Shown in pieces: positions 11,201-17,778 of a stretch of 64,000 nucleotides of DNA (positions within the stretch are counted from its first letter, which is position 1; every line of letters begins with the position of its first letter). The DNA is taken from positions 744,001 through 808,000 of the forward strand of contig CANXME010000803.1 in assembly GCA_948144175.1 (NCBI GenBank). The letters are read 5' to 3'. Position numbers and translations under genes: made by a program. The stretch comes from Closterium sp. NIES-65 (lineage: Eukaryota > Streptophyta > Zygnematophyceae > Desmidiales > Closteriaceae). A model generated the notes under the pieces. The model did not search any database. It saw nothing but the letters and a program-made list of their open reading frames with translations, and was not told the DNA's origin.

Positions 11201-12098
11201 CTACCGCACTCCGTCCCTCCCCCCACCCCCGCTCTTCTTGGTACCAGGTCCCCCCCCGGTAGTCCCCCTCCCCCCTCAGGGTCCTGCCCCTTCAGGTGTG
11301 TCCCACGTAGACGCGGTCGAGCCTGTCGAGGTCACTGGTGACTCTGGTGCTGCTGCGGGAGCTGAGCCTGGGGGTGCGGAGTCTGGGGGTGCTGAGCCTG
11401 GAGGTGCCGAGTCTGGGGGTGCTGGGCCTGGGGGTGCTGAGCCTGGGGGTGCTGTGCCTGGGGGTGCTGAGCCTGGAGGTGCCGAGTCTGGGGGTGCTGT
11501 GCCTGGGGGTGCTGAGCCTGGAGGTGCTACGCCTGGGGGTGCTGTGCCTGAGGTTGCTGAGCCTGGGGGTGCTGTGCCTGGGGGTGCTGTGTCTAGGGGT
11601 TCTGAGCCTGGAGGTGCTGTGCCTGGGGGTGCTTCGTCTCGCCGGGAGCCACTCTCCCCACAGGAGCTGCGTGAGTGGTTTGCCAGGCGCTGGAGGCGTG
11701 CTGCTGGTGCGGGTGGTTCTTCGACTGCAGAGGGTACTGCTGCCGCGCGTCCCGCCGGTACTCGTACTGTGGGTGCTGGAGCTGCTGGGTCTGAGAGTTC
11801 TCCTGGAGCTGGTCCTGCTGAGGGTGTTGGCGCTGAGCCTGCCGTTGGCGGTCCGACTGACAGTGCTCCTGGTGCTGCGGCTGGGGGTTCTGGAGCTTCT
11901 GGTGGTGCTGCTGGAGGTGCTGCTGGAGTGGGTGCTCCTGCCGGGGCTACTGGTGCTGTTCCTGCTGTTTCTAGCGTCGCCGCGCGGCCCCGACCGTACT
12001 TCGTTCCGCTCCTGCAGCAGGTTCTTGGTCTTACACCTCCTCCTCGTACAATGAGGGAAGGCATGAGCAAAGAATATATGGCGAAACTACAGTGGTAA
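8238..12098 (+). CDS. Copia B gag-protease-integrase polyprotein
   Basis: The frame is open from the ATG at 8238 (MATPNVLTFDAEG) for 1,286 codons; roughly the last 15-20 are not copia-like. Visible parts are: gag (about 1-270); a Gly-rich tract (about 270-355) and Gln runs; a zinc-knuckle-like segment with spacing CX13CX3HX4C near residues 405-430; protease DSGAS with Asp at 532; GAG-pre-integrase HHRLGHPS near 690; and integrase with Asp756 (MDVWGP), Asp825 (HSDRGGEF) and Glu861 (GIAERR), which gives the D,D35E spacing. A long linker of EPGGA-type repeats follows. Gene order with integrase before polymerase is Ty1/copia. The product would build particles and integrate cDNA, but no reverse transcriptase is present in this copy. 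Base composition is far more GC-rich than the array element. Confidence 0.85.
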   Translation: MATPNVLTFDAEGRAIDFAVWIEDLQLYLLCDAIDEVSLFDFVSGAVPAPPADADSAVRSKWATRDAAARLAVRRHLPSSERAHFSQCKTAQALYDAVVARYSSPSSATLSRLMLPFLFPDLASFPTVADLVTHLRASDTRYRAALSAEFRAANPPPMYITLYFLVTRLPESLRAVRDQFLSVCPTTLTVDLLEESLLAAEKSIVAVGASRGDPRTPIFEGCGPSPLLPSVASAAAADLTGFESVGAASAPSGRRRSGKGKGGKGAGGARGGGGGGGGGGGGSGGGGGGGGGSGGTGGGGGGGGGGGGGSGGGGGSSGSDGPGGGGGGGDGGGGGGGGGGGGGGRSGSSQRSSSGGGQRQQQQQQQPQQQPQQQQRSRTVPGPQQLREWYLQRQRGGALGPCPYVLRTGDRAGERCGGAHTARRCFGRLTDAWRQQFPEAAEIPRWGELSRAGVAIYDLDFDAILSAMYAVTGSDEDDCYRCFPPDPGIGTAASGTSEAAALGASASVLSGAGESALSGTVSALASHTFTLDSGASRSFFRDRTTLTPLSRPVAVSLADPSGGPVMSRFSTVLPCPAAPSGTLTGLYLPSFSTNLVSGADLQEVGVHQFTPARQRVTHCTEADTGRHLATFTRRPGSSLYTLTTASPPGAESGRVPSSGQVFAAASRSGPESAPCSCRRLSHETLLWHHRLGHPSLLRLRGMASRVLVSGLPRSLPPLPPGPGPTCVPCVEGRQRAAPHSSQFPPTEAPLQTLHMDVWGPARVRGQGQERYFLLVVDDYSRYTTVFPLRSKGEVTEVLIDWIRAARLQLRRSFGSDFPVLRLHSDRGGEFSSGLLSAYCRARGIRQTFTLPDSPQQNGIAERRIGMVMDVARTSMMHAAAPHFLWPFAVSYAAHQINLHPRVSRPETSPALLWTGKVGDASAFRVWGSRAFVRDLSADKLSPRASPCVFLGFPPDAPGWQFYHPTSRRVLSSQDVTFDESVPYYRLFPYRTPSLPPPPLFLVPGPPPVVPLPPQGPAPSGVSHVDAVEPVEVTGDSGAAAGAEPGGAESGGAEPGGAESGGAGPGGAEPGGAVPGGAEPGGAESGGAVPGGAEPGGATPGGAVPEVAEPGGAVPGGAVSRGSEPGGAVPGGASSRREPLSPQELREWFARRWRRAAGAGGSSTAEGTAAARPAGTRTVGAGAAGSESSPGAGPAEGVGAEPAVGGPTDSAPGAAAGGSGASGGAAGGAAGVGAPAGATGAVPAVSSVAARPRPYFVPLLQQVLGLTPPPRTMREGMSKEYMAKLQW
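11340..11640 (+). repeat. 15-bp coding repeat in copia B linker
   Basis: About nineteen copies of a 15-bp unit (GCCTGGGGGTGCTGA and variants) encode Glu-Pro-Gly-Gly-Ala or Glu-Ser-Gly-Gly-Ala pentads. It lies between integrase and where polymerase would start, a stretch that is poorly conserved in copia elements. Confidence 0.8.
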
Positions 12099-12280
12099 CG
12101 GTAATGGACTGTGGTTGTCGCGCGACGGGCCTGGGACTGAGGTTGGGAAAAAGTGTCGAAGCGGAGGCCCGGAGCGCGGGTTACCCGCCGAGCCGTGAGG
12201 TCGGGGTGCGATGTGCGAAGGTGGCGGGCGGATTGTCGATGGGAGGGTTGCGAGTGGTAACGGTGCTGACTGTGGTGCTA
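12091..12280 (+). repeat. Dispersed repeat R1, copy 1
   Basis: The segment begins AGTGGTAACGG and ends near GAGTGGTAACGG. It aligns with 61,063-61,228 over most of its length, sharing GACGGGCCTG, ACTGAGGTTGG and GCCGAGCCGTG. It follows the point where copia B sequence fades. The near-identical start and end motifs may be direct terminal repeats, but I cannot assign a family. Confidence 0.6.
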
Positions 12281-12665
12281 CAGCGATGTACGCATTGAGC
12301 AGGGATGCGAAGTAAGGAAAAGGAATTTTCCTTACACAACCCAATCGATCTTTTTCACACTACTATTGTGTGGATCTAGCACTACATATGTTTATTGGAG
12401 CAATCCAAATTAACCTTAATTCCAACATTTTCCTAGCATCTATTACTATAAAGGACGCACACCCTCGGCTTGTAGTTCATATGAACAAAGAAACAACCAG
12501 CACAGCCAAGAGAATAACATCAACATGGCTCAAATACTAGAGTACTTGCTCCATTGGGACCAATTTTGTAAATACTGTTCATTAACTTACTGCATTTATG
12601 TAATGAACCGCCCTCAGGCTTTCACAGCATGTTGAACCACACTGGCGACTGAACCAGGTCGTGAC

Positions 12666-12709
12666 CACTTCACACTACGCAGCAGCACATGCTGCGTCCA
12701 TGTGAAGTG
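12666..12709. other. Hairpin in the 3' region of the channel gene
   Basis: CACTTCACA (12,666-12,674) pairs with TGTGAAGTG (12,701-12,709). Inside it ACGCAGCA (12,677-12,684) pairs with TGCTGCGT (12,690-12,697) around a 5-base loop. Both helices are perfect and separated by a small internal loop. As RNA it would be a stable 44-nt stem-loop in either orientation. Confidence 0.65.
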
Positions 12710-12718
12710 TGGGAATAT

Positions 12719-12776
12719 ACGTTCTTACAAATCCTCAGCTGGTAGAAAATTCGTTCTTACAACTCCTCAGCTGGCA
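12719..12776. repeat. Short direct duplication
   Basis: CGTTCTTACAAATCCTCAGC and CGTTCTTACAACTCCTCAGC, each followed by TGG and then AG, occur about 32 bp apart. This is a local duplication of about 26 bp with one or two differences. Confidence 0.7.
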
Positions 12777-12883
12777 GTGCCAAGCACCACGGAGCTTTAG
12801 CCTCATACACAGCATCACAGCTCACAATGCAACAGCACTCGCTTCATTCACTATACTCTGACCCTGCACTCAATGCTCTTCTC

Positions 12884-15800
12884 TCATGCCCCTCCCCCAC
12901 TCCCATCCCTTTTCTCTTCCTCTCCTCCCCTCTCTCTCCCTTCTCCTCTCGCTGCCCTCAGCATTTGCAACTCTCTTCTGAGCTCCTGCAGGATCTCCAT
13001 ACCCTCTTCTCGCTCCTTCTGAGCCTCCTTCCGAATCTTCTCCACCTGCATCAAAACCTGCTGCCACACCTCTCGCCCAGCCTCCTCCGAACCATTGCCT
13101 AGCGGGTTCGGGAGCAGGCTCGGACTGGCTTCCTGTGGCAACTGGTTGCAATGGGAGCTCTGGACTTGGGTGGTGAGCTGCTGCCTCACTTGGTCGAAGC
13201 CACGGGCCACGTCGGCCCGCAGCGCCTCCACGTGCTGCTGCATGGCCAGCAGGTCGCCCTCCTTTGCCGCCTCGCCTCCATTTGCAGCCGTGGCGTCGGC
13301 AGGCGGCGCGCTCTCCCCCAGCTCCGACAGCAGCACCGCCCCCAGCGCTGCCACGTCCATGGGGTCCCCCTCCTGCTCGTCGGAGAGAGAGCGCCGCTGC
13401 AGGGGCGGATGGGATGGCATGACATGGGAGAGAAAGGCAAGGAGTCTGAGAGGCAATCCCCCATCTCCCACAACAGCACCTTGATGTGTGCGGACAGGTG
13501 TGTGGAGTGCTGGTAGTGGCAAGGACAGACTGATTGGAGGCTCAAGGGCGGATGGGATGGTGCTTGCATGTGGAGCATTCAGGACAGATGACTGCATAAT
13601 ATGAGCATATTTACCAGGCGTACATGCCATGCGCCATTAAATCCCTTGACATGCATGTTATGCCCCATCCCATCCATAATGCACCCCCATGTGATGCATG
13701 CAGTGCCCCCCGTCTCACCATGCGGGCGTGTGCGCGGCGCAGGATGGAAGAGAGCGAGTGGGCGTTGAGCTGCCTCTCCCCCACCACCACCACAGTCTCC
13801 CAATCATCCAGCGTTTTCAGCCGCCAGAAGCTCCGCCGCCTCTGCACTGCCGGCTCCACCATGCTGCCACCCGTGCTGCCAGCATCACCTGCAGCGGTGC
13901 TGCCAGGATTAGCAGCAGGGGTGGTGGAAGCATGGGCGTCCACCTGAGTGTTGGTGCTGCCGGCTGCCTGGGACTTGGCGACCCCACCATTCGGCAATAC
14001 CCCCTTCTTGCTCTCAGCCCGGCTTAAGTTAGTCTCATCTGCTCCCACCATCGCTGACACTTGTTGCTGCGCCTCAAAAGGATCCATTTTTCCCTCTCTT
14101 CCCACCACCTCCACCCCATTTATCCCCGGATTGCCATCACGAACAGCATCCTCCAGCCTGCCCCCATCAGTATCACGCTTGCTGCCTCTCATCTCCTTGC
14201 CGCACTGAAGGCTCGACGCAAAGCACTGCTGGCCGGACTGTTGAAGGCTCTTCTGCGGAGTGGCGGACAATGGGACACAAATGAAGGTGGCAGTGGGACA
14301 CGAATGAAGGTGGCAGTGGGAGACACAGACGCCGCTCAGGATGTGTAGGAGCTTTGGTAAGCAAATTGTGGTCTCGATGTGAAGAAGAAAAAAAATATAA
14401 TCTAGGACATCCTAAGGATTTTTTGCCCGAGTTTGACTTGAACCAGTCATCCTTCATTGCCACATTGTCTCGAAGCAGGATTATTAAGGAGATTAGACCG
14501 CACTGGTTTGGTGGGAACCCGCACGAGAGAGCGGGGACCCATGTGGTTGGAAATTGGAAGTCAGAGTTCAAAAAGCGCTCTGGCAGGTCATGCGGATCAT
14601 CGTGCGGATCATCGTGCAGGTCATGCACATCCCTATTTATGGATGGAAATAGTAAGAGCTAAAAAATCACTCTCCTACACTCCCCTCTCAATCGCATCCC
14701 CATCTTTGCGCACATTCCTGCTCACCTCCCTGCCCGCTCACCTCCCTGCCCGCTCACCTCCCTGCCCCCTCACCTCCCTGCCGGCTCACCTCCCTGCCCG
14801 CTCACCTCCCTGGCCGGGCCGCTCACCTCCATGACCGCATTGGCGGTGTTCTCTGCTCCGAGGCGAATGAGGTGGCGCAGCAGGCGGCTGTACCTTGTGT
14901 ACGGCGATGCCACGCGGCGGACGAAGCGCACCACAATCAAGTACATATCCTGGTAGATTGCCGGTGCTTTCTCCGTCGACTCCTGCCAACCCGTGCACGT
15001 GGGTCAGTAGAAAAGTGCAAGCGGGAGGGAGGGAGGGTGAAAATACAGAGCGCCAAGGAGTCACAACACACTCCAACCATATGTGATGCTGAGAACAAAA
15101 CGAAGTGTGAAAGGAGCGGATGATAACTAAGAGGAAGGTAAAGAGCGCAAAGGATAAGGTGACAAAGGAGAACCACAACACCATACTGCTGACTCACATT
15201 CATCGTCATTGACTTGTTTCACCCTGTTGACCTGTGCTTTCCCGCCATGACTGCTGTTGACCTGCGTTGACCTGCCATGACCGCTGTTGACCTGCGTTGA
15301 CCCGCCATGACTGCTGCTGACCTGCATTGACTCACCTTGACTGCTGTTGACCAGCATTGACTCACCTTGACTGCTGTTGACCTTTGTTGACTGACCTTGA
15401 CGGCCATGAAGGCATCCACGATGATGGCGATGAGGAAGTTGAAGAGGATGAAGCAGAAGATGATGACGAAGGAGAACCAGAACACCATGGCCGCCGCGTA
15501 CTGCCACCCCACCATCTGCTGGAACCAGAACACTCCGAACTGCCCTACGATCATGTAGAAGCAGGTCTGCAGGGACAGCCACAGCGTGCTGAACTGCACT
15601 TGGGGAAAAAGGGGGCAACGAAGAAAGCACGCACACACATAGCTGAGCGTTCAGTACCTCCAAAGCAACCCTGCAACGCAGAACACTCTGAAGAAATCAT
15701 AGGCAGACTCGGAACGTAAATTTGAGGTGCAACTAAACATCCTTTCCGAGCATGCTGCTCAGCAAACTGGGGCTACAAGTGCTGATCTCGCCCCTTCCTC

Positions 15801-17291
15801 TCTGTGTGGCATGTTTCCGTTCACTACTTGTTGCCTCTTCTCTTTGCATGCGATCCACTGTGCCCCCTACCCATCCCTCCTGCTTCTGGGTCTTAGCACG
15901 TGCCGGCATGCACGTCCACTAACCCCCTGCCGTTCCTCTCCTCGCCTTCCCTCATCTCTCCTGTCCCCCCCATAATCCAACACCCGCTCTGACTCTCACT
16001 GTCGCCCTGTAGCCCATCCATTCTCCATCACTGTCTAGGTCGCCCCTCTATGCCAAGGGCCATGATAGTATTATGTTTTCAATACAATGCCAACTTAGCA
16101 CACATCGTACCTTCGTCCCAATCGTGGTTCAACGCGAACCAGAGCCAGTTTGGGTCGAAACGGGTTGTGACCCTGCCGGTACTTGACCCGACCATGATTG
16201 GTCCAACGAACCGGTCCTGGTTCGGTTCGCTCTGAGCCTTCACTAATTGGGTGTGACGTTGTTTAGGGAGAACAACAACACGGGAGAGGCACGCAAGTGG
16301 CACGCACCTGTACTAAGGTCATCCCGAACACCAGGTAGCCGTAGGTGGCGTATGCCACGAAGACAACGAAGAAGAGAATGAAGAAGTGGAGGAGAGACGG
16401 CATGGCGACTCGGAGGGAGCGAGTCATGATGCCCATGTTGGGCTGAAAGTCCATCAGCTTCAAGAGGCGCAGCACCATGATGAACACACTGGCGGGGTCA
16501 GATGGTGGCACGCACCATGGGGCAAGGCAAGCACGACGACCGATATGAAACATGTGGCGGGGGAGAAGCCTTTTGTGCTCGTGCTGTGATGCGGGCTACA
16601 GATAACACCGTTCTAGAGAAACACGGGGGCAGCATGGAAGTTAGGGGACAGGGGAGTGAGAGAATAGAGGAAAGAGGGAAGCGTGGGGAGATGGGGAACG
16701 GGTTGGAGAGGGGAGAGGAGGGAGATGGGGGAAAGAGGGGAGAGGGTGGAGGTGGAGAGGCAGGAGAAGGGGGGGAGGCGGTAGAGTGGGGGGAGAGGGG
16801 AGAAGGGGACCGGAGAGGGAAGAAAGGGGAGATAGGGGAGAGCAGGGGAGAGGGGAAAGGAACGGGGAATGAGCAGGTAGGAGAGGGGAAAGGGGGGAGG
16901 GGGCAGATGAGGAGAGGGGAAAGGGGGGAGGGGGCAGATGAGGAGAGGGGAAAGAAGGGAGAGAGAAGAGAGGGGAAAGCGGTAAAAAGGGGATGGGGGA
17001 GCAAGGTGGTAAGTTCAAGAGCTTCAAGACATGTGGCTGGTCGCAAGTGGTATCGCGATGGAGGCAGGGGCATGGGAGCGAAGCGAGACTGACTTGATGC
17101 CCTGAAGGGCAAAGTAGACGGCGCAGAGGTTGGTGACGAAGCCAAGCGTGTCCACTGCTGACATGGCGGCCTGATAGCCCACGGGTGGGTTGGGCAGCGA
17201 CCAGTAGCGCGGGTTGTCGTCGAGCGTGTAGTAGATGTCGTAGTGAGGCTGGATGGTGAACCCCTGTGCTCGCGTCACCGCCACTGATATC
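12884..17291 (-). CDS. Polycystin-2-like (PKD2/TRPP) cation channel, 3' part in six exons
   Basis: Minus-strand exons that join in frame: 17291-17094, 16488-16308, 15593-15396, 14982-14827, 14252-13719 and 13396-12884 (stop TGA). All five introns are GT-AG and the joined length, 1,780 nt, keeps phase throughout (about 593 codons). Exon 1 here ends in a membrane helix (TLGFVTNLCAVYFALQGIN). The next gives NVFIMVLRLLKLMDF plus the S5-like helix FFILFFVVFVAYATYGYLVFG. The third gives the pore region (VGQFGVFWFQQM) and S6 (FILFNFLIAIIVDAFMAVK). This order matches the PKD channel domain. Exons 4-6 are the cytoplasmic tail, ending in a coiled coil (about QVLMQVEKIRKEAQKE onward), as in polycystin-2. 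The 5' exons for S1-S2 and the large extracellular domain are not found: only 487 bp separate the first exon from the retrotransposon array. No start codon can be given. The product would be a membrane non-selective or calcium-permeable channel. The family is known in green algae and absent from most land plants. Confidence 0.85.
14720..14826 (-). repeat. Minisatellite made of repeated 5' splice sites (intron after exon 4)
   Basis: On the minus strand the exon 14982-14827 ends GGAG and the intron begins GTGAGC. The same junction, GGAG/GTGAGC with a GGGCAGG spacer, recurs with exact 16-bp spacing at donor positions 14805, 14789, 14773 (GTGAGG), 14757, 14741 and 14725, after the functional one at 14826. 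Confidence 0.85.
15225..15405 (-). repeat. 30-bp minisatellite seeded at a 5' splice site (intron after exon 3)
   Basis: About six units with exact 30-bp spacing (15241, 15271, 15301, 15331, 15361, 15391). The last unit contains the end of exon 15593-15396 and its donor AAG/GTCAGT. The units at 15331 and 15361 carry AAG/GTGAGT on the minus strand, a consensus donor. More distant units have lost it. Confidence 0.85.
16640..17000. repeat. Long purine/pyrimidine tract in channel-gene intron
   Basis: About 360 bp are almost entirely G and A on the plus strand (GGGGAGAGGGGAAAGG-type motifs), so the transcribed channel intron is a long C/U tract. The tract is internally repetitive. It lies between exons 17291-17094 and 16488-16308. 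Long frames in it have no coding support. Confidence 0.8.
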
Positions 17292-17778
17292 CTGTACGTG
17301 CCATGGCAGCAAGTGCGAGAAACTGACATAGGTTTTTCACTCTTCTACCGTCGCGAGCAGGAGGTGACTGAACCACCACAATCAATCCACTCTCACCTCT
17401 TGATTTTTTCCCATGCCTGATCATCCCATGCCTCGCCACCCCATGCCTCGCCACCCCATGCATTGTCATCACCCCATGCTGGTCGTCACCCCATGCCTTG
17501 CCACTCCATGCAGAGTTGGATTGGGAGGGCAGACTAGACATGAGCGTATTCACGAACACCTGTTCGTTCGAGTCGAACCGAACATGGCTCTTTTTTTTTT
17601 GCCAAAAAGGTTCGATTCGAACATGTTCGAGTTCAAAATTACCCTACGCAAACATTGGCCGCGCTGGTTTCCAATCTAGGGTTTCACAAATCTAGCTCAT
17701 TTCAAGCTCAACCTCTTGCTTTTAGGGCGGGTCAAACTTTGCACATGTAGGGTTGATTTTCAGCTCAGTTACCACAAG
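17292..17778. other. Gene-free stretch between channel gene and copia array
   Basis: No exon is recognisable on either strand. Short direct repeats of CCCATGCCTCGCCA type occupy 17,412-17,505. A degenerate inverted repeat rich in GTTCGA motifs lies at 17,545-17,632 with a T10 run between its arms. The last 100 bp are plain unique sequence that passes directly into array sequence at 17,779 without an LTR. Confidence 0.6.

Larger units (their letters stand above)
7156..12060 (+). mobile_element. Ty1/copia element B (5' part, head to head with copia A)
   Basis: The order is LTR (7156-7265), primer-site-like TGGAATCAGAGC at 7266, a GC-rich leader to 8237, then one long frame with gag, protease and integrase. 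Recognisable copia sequence fades near 12,050, inside the proline/glycine-rich linker after integrase. Reverse transcriptase, RNase H and a 3' LTR are not seen, and a different repeat follows from 12,091. It is an incomplete copy. Against copia A the LTR and protein show clear divergence, so the two are separate insertions of one family and not an inverted duplication of one event. Confidence 0.85.
12281..12883. other. Gene-free stretch downstream of the channel gene
   Basis: No coding sequence is recognisable. It is more AT-rich than its surroundings and should contain the 3' UTR of the minus-strand channel gene. AATAAA occurs on the minus strand at 12,396-12,391, about 490 bp after the stop codon, as a possible polyadenylation signal. 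Two hairpin-forming segments (12,577-12,607 and 12,666-12,709) and a short direct duplication (12,719-12,776) are present. Confidence 0.5.

Noticed and set aside
13600-14348. Plus-strand frames antisense to the channel tail
   Set aside because: The minus strand has in-frame exons with splice sites and consistent phase. The plus frames have none.
16115-16225. Imperfect inverted repeats of GGTTCG/CGAACC type in the intron between channel exons 2 and 3
   Set aside because: The arms are short and degenerate, with no target duplication. It is too weak to call an element.
16502-17312. Long Pro/Ser-rich or Gly/Glu-rich frames of about 200 codons
   Set aside because: They arise from the purine/pyrimidine tract in the channel intron. 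The supported coding parts on either side are short exons in other positions.
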